Assembly (NCBI GenBank): GCA_027065835.1
Contig: JAMONK010000083.1
Span: forward strand, 1 to 13,213
Source: Thermococcus sp.
GTDB lineage: Archaea; Methanobacteriota_B; Thermococci; Thermococcales; Thermococcaceae
Reading direction: 5' to 3'
DNA: 13,213 bases
Position numbers and translations under genes: made by a program. The first letter of the stretch is position 1. Each line of letters begins with the position of its first letter. Under the pieces are notes generated by a model. The model made no database searches. It was given only the letters and a program-made list of their open reading frames with translations, and was not told where the DNA came from. This document shows, piece by piece, positions 5,132-12,570 of this stretch.

Positions 5132-7239
5132 TGGGATTGGTTGAAGACCTCATGTCCAACAGGTACCTGATAACCCCTGCTGCGTACTACCTCCTCGAGG
5201 GTCACTACCGCAAGGACTTTACCCTCGCGGAGCTCGTTAAGTTCGCCAAGACCCGTGGAAAATTCGTGGTTGATGCCGTCGTAGCCCGTGAGTTTCTTGA
5301 GGAGAAGGGCGTTCTTCCCAGGGGCACTCCACTGGAAAAATTCGTTTCCAGTATCCCCGGGGGGGCCGATGAAAACCGGTCCCTCTCATCCGATTCTGAG
5401 GAATCCACAGTGGAACAGCCGCTTTCTGCCGTTACTCCTGAGGGCTCCTCTGAACAGGACGATACCGGCAACCTGGTGGCCGCCCCCTCTGAGGGTTCCG
5501 GGACATATATTTCCACTGGAATACCCCTCAAATCGGGGGAAGAGCCTCCCCATACGGATCAATCTGAGGCAGAATCTGGCGGGTTTACTGGGGGGAAGAG
5601 TTATGTTTCCACTGGAACTCCTGAAGCGGAGTCGGTTGAAGATGCCCCGGAACCGATCCATGAACCCCTTCAGTCCCCGCCTGCACCTGAAACCACACCC
5701 CCCCTTCCAGTGGAAGAAGGGCTCTCCGAGAACGGGTACTCCAACGGGGCCCCAAATGGAAACGGCGGCGTAAACGGATATGAATCCGGTGACGACGAGG
5801 AGTTCAAGCCAAAAGTGATATACGGTGATTACGGTGTCCCCATCGCGTATGAAGAGGAGGTGCCCGGTAGTGAAAAGAAGGCGTACACCGTCTACGAGGG
5901 ATTTTCCCTGAGCCCTAAAGAGGGCTTCCACTACCGCGCACCGGAGATCCCGGACGACTGGCAGGTTGTGTTCGACGTTAAGAACTTCAAGCTCTCACCC
6001 CCGAAGGCCAAAAACGCCAACGGAAAGGATGGGGAGATAATAGTGAAGGCCTACTCAAACCTGTTCAAGAGCCGGCTTAAGAAGATGAAGCGCATCCTAC
6101 GCGAGAACCCTGAAGTCGGCGGCGTTATCGATATCGGGAAGCTCTCCTACCTCCGCACTGACGAGGACGTGACCATAATCGGGCTCGTTAACTCAAAGCG
6201 CGAGACGCCCAAGGGTTACATGTTCGAGGTGGAGGACAGCACCGGTATAATAAAGGTCTTTATCAACAGGAGAAACGAGGACGCTAAGAAGTTCTTTCAG
6301 ATAATGCCCGATGCCGTGGTGGCGTTTAGAGGGCGGCCGTCCGGAAGGAACATCTTCTTTGCCAACAGGATGTACATCCCAGACGTCCCCAAATTCCGGA
6401 AGAGTAAACCTCCACTTGAGGAGAAGGTCTACGCCGTCCTCCTGAGCGACCTGCACGTTGGTTCAAATAAGTTCTGTGAAACGGCCTTCATGCGCTTCCT
6501 TGAGTGGCTCAACGGCGAGGTCAACAACCGCGCTGAGGAGGAGCTCGTGAGCAGGATCAAATACCTCGTGCTGGCCGGAGACGTCGTTGACGGTGTGGGC
6601 ATCTACCCAGGTCAGTACGATGAGCTCGCCATCCCTGACATCTTCGACCAATACGAGGCCCTCGCGAACCTGCTGAAAAACGTTCCGGAGCATATACATA
6701 CATTCATCGGCCCCGGCAACCACGATGCCGCCAGAACGGCACTCCCCCAGCCCGGCTTCTACGAGGAGTACGCTCGTCCGATATTCAAACTCAAGAACAC
6801 CACCATAATCAGCAACCCCGCGGTCCTGCGGCTCCACGGGCGGGACTTTTTGATATACCATGGGAGGGGCATCGAGGACGTGGTCAACATGATCCCCAAC
6901 AGAAGTCACCACCGCCCGGCCGAGGCCACCGTGGACCTCCTCAAGCTCCGTCACCTCGCCCCGACGTTTGGGGAAAAGGTCCCCATAGCCCCGGACCCTG
7001 AGGACCTCCTAGTGATAGAGAACGTCCCCGATCTCTTCCAGACGGGTCACGTCCATGTTATGGAGTACCAGACGTACAACGGGGTTTTCGTGATAAACGC
7101 GGGCACGTGGCAGGCCCAGACCGAATTCCAGAAGATGGTTAACATCATCCCCACCCCCGCGAGGGTTCCGATAATCGACGTCGAGACCGCAAAACTTCGG
7201 GCGGTTGTGCACTTTGACCAGTTCTGTGAGGGGGTTTGA
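5131..7239 (+). CDS. polB: DNA polymerase D small subunit DP1 (proofreading exonuclease)
   Basis: Small subunit of euryarchaeal replicative polymerase PolD, 702 aa, longer than the 613 aa of the Pyrococcus protein because of its linker. It supplies 3'-5' exonuclease proofreading and holds the large subunit. N-terminal helical domain 1-70; low-complexity acidic, Pro/Gly/Ser-rich linker about 72-225; OB fold about 345-415; calcineurin-like (Mre11-type) phosphoesterase 433-702. Metal-binding motifs are all present: SDLH (439-442), GDVVDG (483-488), GNHD (529-532), YHGRG (576-580) and GHVH (639-642), so the nuclease should be active. Start ATG overlaps the orc1/cdc6 stop, with GGAGGTTG just upstream; DP2 follows after 3 nt. 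Odd: the linker DNA holds several Orc1-type ORB cores (5327-5715). It is called polB or DP1 in Pyrococcus annotation and is unrelated to family-B polymerase. Confidence 0.96.
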   Translation: MGLVEDLMSNRYLITPAAYYLLEGHYRKDFTLAELVKFAKTRGKFVVDAVVAREFLEEKGVLPRGTPLEKFVSSIPGGADENRSLSSDSEESTVEQPLSAVTPEGSSEQDDTGNLVAAPSEGSGTYISTGIPLKSGEEPPHTDQSEAESGGFTGGKSYVSTGTPEAESVEDAPEPIHEPLQSPPAPETTPPLPVEEGLSENGYSNGAPNGNGGVNGYESGDDEEFKPKVIYGDYGVPIAYEEEVPGSEKKAYTVYEGFSLSPKEGFHYRAPEIPDDWQVVFDVKNFKLSPPKAKNANGKDGEIIVKAYSNLFKSRLKKMKRILRENPEVGGVIDIGKLSYLRTDEDVTIIGLVNSKRETPKGYMFEVEDSTGIIKVFINRRNEDAKKFFQIMPDAVVAFRGRPSGRNIFFANRMYIPDVPKFRKSKPPLEEKVYAVLLSDLHVGSNKFCETAFMRFLEWLNGEVNNRAEEELVSRIKYLVLAGDVVDGVGIYPGQYDELAIPDIFDQYEALANLLKNVPEHIHTFIGPGNHDAARTALPQPGFYEEYARPIFKLKNTTIISNPAVLRLHGRDFLIYHGRGIEDVVNMIPNRSHHRPAEATVDLLKLRHLAPTFGEKVPIAPDPEDLLVIENVPDLFQTGHVHVMEYQTYNGVFVINAGTWQAQTEFQKMVNIIPTPARVPIIDVETAKLRAVVHFDQFCEGV
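5327..5337 (-). repeat. ORB-like core in DP1 coding sequence (copy 1)
   Basis: On the minus strand TTCCAGTGGAG, the same variant as the mini-ORBs at 2999 and 3862. Read in the DP1 frame as Pro-Leu-Glu. A truncated plus-strand copy (TTTCCAGTAT followed by a G-string) begins at 5345. Confidence 0.4.
5511..5521 (-). repeat. Perfect ORB core in DP1 coding sequence (copy 2)
   Basis: TTCCAGTGGAA on the minus strand, followed there by ATATATGTCCCGG in place of the GAAAC spacer. It encodes part of Tyr-Ile-Ser-Thr-Gly in DP1. Confidence 0.55.
5597..5617 (-). repeat. Extended ORB in DP1 coding sequence (copy 3)
   Basis: On the minus strand the perfect core TTCCAGTGGAA is followed by ACATAACTCT. This matches the full origin ORB at 2446-2470 in 18 of 21 positions, but a C-run replaces the G-string. 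It is the best coding-region match. It encodes part of Tyr-Val-Ser-Thr-Gly, echoing copy 2. Confidence 0.6.
5705..5715 (+). repeat. Perfect ORB core in DP1 coding sequence (copy 4)
   Basis: TTCCAGTGGAA on the plus strand, inverted relative to copies 2 and 3 and in a different reading frame (Pro-Val-Glu). It is followed by GAAGGGCTCTCC. Confidence 0.55.
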
Positions 7240-7242
7240 ACC

Positions 7243-10200
7243 ATGGAGATCTACTCCGATGAGATGAAAGCTTACTTCGAATCGCTTCAGCGGGAGATCG
7301 ACAGGGCCTATGAGATAGCGAGGGAGGCCCGTGCTCAGGGTAAGGATCCGAACCTTGAAGTTGAGGTTCCCCAGGCCACGGACATGGCCGGTCGTGTTGA
7401 GAGCCTTGTTGGGCCAAAGGGGGTTGCCGAGAGGATACGGGTTCTCGTTAAGGAGTACGGTAAGGAGCTGGCCGCCCTTAAAGTGGTTGATGAGATCATC
7501 GACGGCAGGTTCGGGAAAATCGGTGATAAGGAGAAGACCGCGGAGCAGGCTGTGCGAACCGCGCTGGCCATCCTGACGGAGGGTATAGTGTCCGCCCCCC
7601 TCGAAGGGATCGCGGACGTCAAAATCAAACGCAACACCTGGGCCGACAACAGTGAGTACCTCGCGCTCTACTACGCCGGTCCGATAAGGAGCTCCGGTGG
7701 AACGGCGCAGGCTCTGAGTGTTCTCGTTGGGGACTACGTCAGGAAGAAGCTCGGCCTCGACCGCTTCAAGCCCAGTGAGAAGCATATAGAGAGGATGGTT
7801 GAGGAGGTTGACCTCTACCACCGGGCGGTTACGCGGCTTCAATATCATCCCGAGGCCGACGAGGTGCGCCTTGCCATGAGGAACATCCCCATTGAGATAA
7901 CGGGCGAAGAAACCGACAAGGTGGAGGTCTCCCACCGCGACGTCGAGGGGGTGGAGACCAATCACATCCGCGGCGGTGCGATACTCGTTATGGCCGAGGG
8001 CGTCCTTCAGAAGGCGAAGAAACTGGTCAAATACATCGACAAAATGGGAATAGAAGGCTGGGGCTGGATAAAAGAGTTCGTCGAGGCAAAGGAGAAGGGT
8101 AAAAAGGCTGAGGGCCCCGCTCCGTCTGGGTCCGAGGCCGAGGATTCCGGTGCAAAGGAAGAAGTTGCGGAGAAGGTTGAGAAGGGCTTCTACTATGAGC
8201 TCTATGAGAAGTTCCGGGCCAACATCGCCCCAAACAAGAAATACACGAAGGAGATCATCGGCGGCAGGCCTCTCTTCGCCGAGCCATCAACGAACGGCGG
8301 CTTCAGGTTGAGGTACGGCCGCTCCCGTGTAAGTGGCTTCGCCACCTGGAGCGTCAATCCCGCGACGATGCTGATCCTCGACGAGTTCATAGCGGTGGGC
8401 ACCCAGATGAAGACCGAGAGGCCGGGGAAGGGATGTATAGTTACCCCCGCGACAACGATTGAAGGCCCCGTGGTCAAGCTCAGAGACGGGAGCGTCGTCC
8501 GGGTTGACGACTACGAGACCGCCCTGCGGGTTCGTGACGAGCTTGATGAGATCCTTTACGTGGGTGATGCACTCGTCAACTTCGGCGATTTCGTTGAGAA
8601 CAACCAGACTCTCCTTCCGGCCAACTACGCTGAGGAGTGGTGGATTCAGGAGATGATCGCTGCGGTGGAGGAGACCTACGAGGTTCATCTGCGGCCCTTC
8701 TCGGAGAACCCACGTGAAGCCGTTGAGGAGGCCGCGGAGTACCTTGAGATAGACCCGGATTTCCTTGACCGGCTTTTAAAGGATCCGCTGAGGGTTAGAC
8801 CTACAGTGGAGGAAGCCGTGCACCTCTCAAAAGTTCTCGACATCCCCTTCCACCCCCACTACACCCTGTACTGGAACACCCTAACGCCCGAGGAGGTTGA
8901 GGTGCTCGTACGGTCCCTCGCGGGGGCCCAGATTGAGTGGGATGAGTTCAAGAAGAATCGGTTCGCCAGAAAGGTTCTCCTGAACCACGATGGAGGTATA
9001 AAGCGCTACCTTGAGCTCCTCGGCCTTCCCCACAGACTCGAGCGCATCGATGGTGAAGAGCTCATAGTTGTGGAGTACCCGTGGAGCGCCGCCCTTCTCA
9101 CACCCCTCGGCAACCTTGAGCGGGAATTCAGGGCAAAGCCCTTTCATACGGTCATCGACATCATAAACGGGGGTAAAGGCATAAAGCTCCGGGACAGGGG
9201 GGTAAGCTGGATCGGGGCCAGGATGGGCAGACCCGAGAAGGCAAAGGAGCGCAAGATGAAGCCTCCGGTTCACGTGCTCTTTCCGATCGGGCTGGCTGGC
9301 GGGAGCACCCGCGACATCAAGAAGGCCGCGGAGGCGGGAAGGCAGACCTCGGTTGAGATAGCGTGGTTCCGCTGCCCTGACTGTGGCTCTGAAGGGCCGA
9401 CACCCCTGTGCCCGCAGTGTGGTACCCGGAGGGAACTTCTCTACCACTGTCCCAAGTGCAACGTTGACTACCCGGAGGACCAGGCGAGGGATCTCGGGTT
9501 CAGATGTCCCAAATGTGGGATGGAGCTTAAACCGTTCTCACGGAGGCGGATCAACCCTTCGGAGATAATGAGGGAGGCCATGGAACGCGTTCACGTCAAC
9601 ACCCTGGACAAACTCAAGGGCGTCATGGGAATGACCTCCGGCTACAAGATGGCCGAACCCCTAGAGAAAGGCCTCCTGAGGGCTAAAAACGACGTCTACG
9701 TCTTTAAAGACGGCACCATTCGTTTCGACGCCACCGACGCCCCGATTACCCACTTCAAGCCAAAGGAGATAGGCACGAGCGTTGAAAAGCTCCGCGAGCT
9801 CGGCTACACCCACGACTTCGAGGGCAGGCCGCTGGAGCGGGACGACCAGATACTCGAGCTCCGCGTTCAGGACGTCATACTGCCCTACGAGGCCGGAAGG
9901 TACCTCCTCAAGGTTGCAAACTTCATAGACGACCTCCTCGAGAAGTTCTACGGCCTGCCGAGGTTCTACAATGCTGAGACTATGGAGGACCTCGTCGGCC
10001 ACCTCGTCATCGGTTTGGCCCCACACACCTCCGCTGGAATCATAGGCAGGATAATAGGCTTCTCCGACGTTTTGGTGGGATATGCCCACCCGTATTATCA
10101 CGCAGCGAAGAGGAGAAACTGCTTCCCAGGAGACACAAGGATTCTCGTCCAGATTGATGGAAAACCCGCCAGAATAACGCTCCGCGAGCTCTACGAACTG

Positions 10201-12528
10201 TTCGAGGAGGAGAGCTACGAGAACATGGTCTACGTAAGGAAGAGGCCAAAGAAGGACGTTAAGGCGTACTCCTTTGACCCAGAGAGTGGCAAAGTAGTTC
10301 TCACTGATATCGAGGACGTGATAAAGGCTCCGAGCACCGACCACCTGATTCGCTTCGAGCTTGAACTTGGAAGGGGCTTCGAGACGACAGTGGACCACCC
10401 GGTCTTGGTCTACGAGAACGGAAAGTTCGTGGAAAAGAGGGCCTTCGAGGTGAAGGAGGGCGACAGGATACTCGTTCCCAAGCTTGAGTTTGAAGAGGGG
10501 GGTATTGAACACTTCGACTTGCTTAAGGCCTTTTCGGATGAGCGGTTCGCAGAGGTATGGGATATCATAATGGTTCGCGGACTCTCCGAGTGGCTGTCCT
10601 CTCTCGGAGTGGAAGTTAACGGAGATTACCTCCGCAGAGACTCCTTGCCGCTGAAGGAGCTTTTGAGAATCATGGAGGATAATGGACTTTCGTTCGAAGA
10701 CGTTCCTGACTGCTGGCTGGCTTTCAAGCGGGACAAGGTTAGGATACAGAGATTCGCTCCTATAAAACCTCTGATGCGCGTCCTTGGCTATTATCTCTCT
10801 GAGGGCTACGCGAGGAAGAGCGACAGCGTTTATCAGATAAGTTTCTCCATAGCCGACGAGGAAGTACGTGAGGACCTCAAGAAGGCATTAAGAGAGGCCT
10901 TTGGCGATGGCTTTGGAATCTACGAGCGCGGAGAAAAGATGACCGTTGGTTCCCGCATTCTCTATCTGCTCTTCACCGAAGTTTTCAGCGTAGGGAAGAA
11001 CGCCCACACAAAGCGCGTTCCCCATCTGGTTTACACACTGCCGAAAGACGTCGTTGCTGAGATGCTGAGGGCCTACTTTGAGGGCGACGGAACTATTATC
11101 GGAACGAAGCCAATGGTAGTTGTGTACAGTGTTAACAGGCCCCTGTTAGAGGACATTGATACATTGCTAATCTCTAAATTTGGCCTTTACTCAAGCTGGG
11201 GTGTGGATAGGGATGCAAATTCCCGTCCCGGCAACGTTGTTCAAAAATACCATCAGGTCAAGGGCGGTACTGTCCCCGTGTCTAAAGTCTACCGTTTGAA
11301 CCTCTACGGTATTCAGGCGTTGAATTTCATGGGTTCAATCGGATTCATCAGCAAAAGAAAGAACAGTGTTGCCGAGCGGTGGAGGGACTATAACTTCCAG
11401 CCCTATCGGCGCGCTACTGATATGGGGGTTCTCCTTAAAGTCCGGTCTGTTGAGTTCATCCAGCCTCCCGACGACGTTGTATACTCGCTAAGCGCCTCCA
11501 AATATCATACTATAATAATTAGTAACAATATTACTACAGCAAATTGTGACGGAGATGAGGATGCCGTCATGCTCCTCATGGACGCCCTGCTGAACTTCAG
11601 CAAGTACTACCTGCCCGAAAAGCGCGGCGGCAAGATGGACGCGCCGCTGGTCGTTACCACGAGGCTTGACCCGCGCGAGGTGGACAGCGAGGTCCACAAC
11701 ATGGACGTCGTCCGCTACTATCCACTCGAATTCTACGAAGCAACCTACGAGATGAAATCTCCAAAGGGGGTTAAGGTCATCGAGCGCGTCGAGGACAGAT
11801 TAGGCAAGCCGGAGATGTACGAGGGCCTAAAGTTCACCCACGATACGGATGACATCGGCCTCGGCCCGAAGATGAGCCTGTACAAACAGCTCGGCGATAT
11901 GGTAGAGAAAGTGGAGCGGCAGCTGGGCCTGGCCGAGCGCATAAGGGCGGTGGACGAGAACCACGTGGCCGAGACCATAATCAACTCCCACATCATCCCC
12001 GATCTCAGGGGCAACCTTAGGAGTTTCACGAGGCAGGAGTTCCGCTGTGTGAAGTGCAACACGAAGTACAGAAGGCCTCCGCTGGGCGGAAAATGTCCCA
12101 GATGTGGTGGAAAGATCGTCCTGACGGTGAGCAAAGGGGCCATTGAGAAGTACCTGCCGACCGCCAAGATGATCGTCACGAAGTACGATGTGCTCGATTA
12201 CACCCGTCAGAGGATCTGCATCACCGAGAAGGACATAAAGACCCTCTTCGACAACGTGTTCCCTGAGAGGCAGCGGACACTTATGAGCCTGCGGAGGGAC
12301 ATCTGCGATAAGATGGTCGCGGAGCGTACAGGAAAGGCCCGTGCGGGCAATGGATACTTTGAGGAGCTTAAGGCCAATGGGAAGTTCAAGAAGCGCAAGG
12401 AAAAAGGGCAAGAGCCTAAGAAATCCGAAGGGACCAAGGCCAGTACCCTTGGGAAGGCCATAAAGGACGAAAAGAGCAGGATGAAACGTAAGAGGAAGTC
12501 TCCACGTCTCGACGAGTTTTTTGGATGA
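7243..12528 (+). CDS. polC: DNA polymerase D large subunit DP2, intein-containing precursor
   Basis: Catalytic subunit of PolD, 1761 aa as precursor and 1286 aa after removal of the 475-residue intein (residues 960-1434). The active site Asn-Cys-Asp-Gly-Asp is split by the intein: Asn959 precedes it, and Cys1435, Asp1436 and Asp1438 follow (961 and 963 in the spliced protein; compare the catalytic pair 956/958 of Pyrococcus). Other landmarks: the conserved IRSSGGTAQALS near 147-158; a Lys/Glu/Ala-rich linker about 284-316; zinc-binding Cys pairs 711/714, 723/726, 736/739 and 755/758; a second zinc site 1602/1605 and 1618/1621; a basic C-terminal tail; and SPRLDEFF (1753-1760), a PCNA-interacting PIP-box of the xxxLxxFF type at the very end. 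It starts 3 nt after DP1, with a G-rich Shine-Dalgarno (GAGGGGG) inside the DP1 end. Confidence 0.96.
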   Translation: MEIYSDEMKAYFESLQREIDRAYEIAREARAQGKDPNLEVEVPQATDMAGRVESLVGPKGVAERIRVLVKEYGKELAALKVVDEIIDGRFGKIGDKEKTAEQAVRTALAILTEGIVSAPLEGIADVKIKRNTWADNSEYLALYYAGPIRSSGGTAQALSVLVGDYVRKKLGLDRFKPSEKHIERMVEEVDLYHRAVTRLQYHPEADEVRLAMRNIPIEITGEETDKVEVSHRDVEGVETNHIRGGAILVMAEGVLQKAKKLVKYIDKMGIEGWGWIKEFVEAKEKGKKAEGPAPSGSEAEDSGAKEEVAEKVEKGFYYELYEKFRANIAPNKKYTKEIIGGRPLFAEPSTNGGFRLRYGRSRVSGFATWSVNPATMLILDEFIAVGTQMKTERPGKGCIVTPATTIEGPVVKLRDGSVVRVDDYETALRVRDELDEILYVGDALVNFGDFVENNQTLLPANYAEEWWIQEMIAAVEETYEVHLRPFSENPREAVEEAAEYLEIDPDFLDRLLKDPLRVRPTVEEAVHLSKVLDIPFHPHYTLYWNTLTPEEVEVLVRSLAGAQIEWDEFKKNRFARKVLLNHDGGIKRYLELLGLPHRLERIDGEELIVVEYPWSAALLTPLGNLEREFRAKPFHTVIDIINGGKGIKLRDRGVSWIGARMGRPEKAKERKMKPPVHVLFPIGLAGGSTRDIKKAAEAGRQTSVEIAWFRCPDCGSEGPTPLCPQCGTRRELLYHCPKCNVDYPEDQARDLGFRCPKCGMELKPFSRRRINPSEIMREAMERVHVNTLDKLKGVMGMTSGYKMAEPLEKGLLRAKNDVYVFKDGTIRFDATDAPITHFKPKEIGTSVEKLRELGYTHDFEGRPLERDDQILELRVQDVILPYEAGRYLLKVANFIDDLLEKFYGLPRFYNAETMEDLVGHLVIGLAPHTSAGIIGRIIGFSDVLVGYAHPYYHAAKRRNCFPGDTRILVQIDGKPARITLRELYELFEEESYENMVYVRKRPKKDVKAYSFDPESGKVVLTDIEDVIKAPSTDHLIRFELELGRGFETTVDHPVLVYENGKFVEKRAFEVKEGDRILVPKLEFEEGGIEHFDLLKAFSDERFAEVWDIIMVRGLSEWLSSLGVEVNGDYLRRDSLPLKELLRIMEDNGLSFEDVPDCWLAFKRDKVRIQRFAPIKPLMRVLGYYLSEGYARKSDSVYQISFSIADEEVREDLKKALREAFGDGFGIYERGEKMTVGSRILYLLFTEVFSVGKNAHTKRVPHLVYTLPKDVVAEMLRAYFEGDGTIIGTKPMVVVYSVNRPLLEDIDTLLISKFGLYSSWGVDRDANSRPGNVVQKYHQVKGGTVPVSKVYRLNLYGIQALNFMGSIGFISKRKNSVAERWRDYNFQPYRRATDMGVLLKVRSVEFIQPPDDVVYSLSASKYHTIIISNNITTANCDGDEDAVMLLMDALLNFSKYYLPEKRGGKMDAPLVVTTRLDPREVDSEVHNMDVVRYYPLEFYEATYEMKSPKGVKVIERVEDRLGKPEMYEGLKFTHDTDDIGLGPKMSLYKQLGDMVEKVERQLGLAERIRAVDENHVAETIINSHIIPDLRGNLRSFTRQEFRCVKCNTKYRRPPLGGKCPRCGGKIVLTVSKGAIEKYLPTAKMIVTKYDVLDYTRQRICITEKDIKTLFDNVFPERQRTLMSLRRDICDKMVAERTGKARAGNGYFEELKANGKFKKRKEKGQEPKKSEGTKASTLGKAIKDEKSRMKRKRKSPRLDEFFG
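10120..11544 (+). mobile_element. PolD-DP2 intein with LAGLIDADG homing endonuclease
   Basis: Self-splicing protein element of 475 aa inserted between Asn959 and Cys1435 of DP2, the known polII-a site of Pyrococcus. Block A CFPGDTRILV starts with Cys960; block B holds TTVDH (His1052); block F is VYSLSASKYHTIII; block G is NITTAN followed by +1 Cys. Two LAGLIDADG motifs, LGYYLSEGYA (acidic Glu1187) and LRAYFEGDG (Asp1282), keep their acidic residues, so the endonuclease may be active and promote homing. The penultimate residue is Ala instead of the usual His. The P. abyssi and P. horikoshii inteins at this site are much shorter (about 165-185 aa), so this is the long, endonuclease-bearing form. 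The last about 45 nt are strikingly AT-rich (8 G/C of 44 at 11501-11544) against GC-rich exteins, a sign of separate origin. Confidence 0.95.
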
Positions 12529-12535
12529 CGAAACC

Positions 12536-12544
12536 CATATATAT
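12536..12544 (+). promoter_or_regulatory. TATA box of the zinc-ribbon protein gene
   Basis: CATATATAT preceded by the BRE-like CGAAACC, in the 42-nt gap after DP2. Its centre is about 31 nt before the next ATG, giving a leader of only a few nucleotides. The downstream gene therefore has its own promoter and is not simply part of the polD operon. Confidence 0.7.
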
Positions 12545-12570
12545 CTCCTCCCGTCTATACATTATCCGTT

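Noticed and set aside
7691..7702. TCCGGTGGAA in DP2, one change from the ORB core
   Set aside because: It is a single isolated copy and encodes the highly conserved Ser-Ser-Gly-Gly of DP2, so protein conservation explains it.
12517..12522. T6 run at the end of DP2 as a terminator
   Set aside because: It encodes the Phe-Phe of the PIP-box inside the coding sequence, so its presence is explained by the protein; termination before the stop codon would be harmful.
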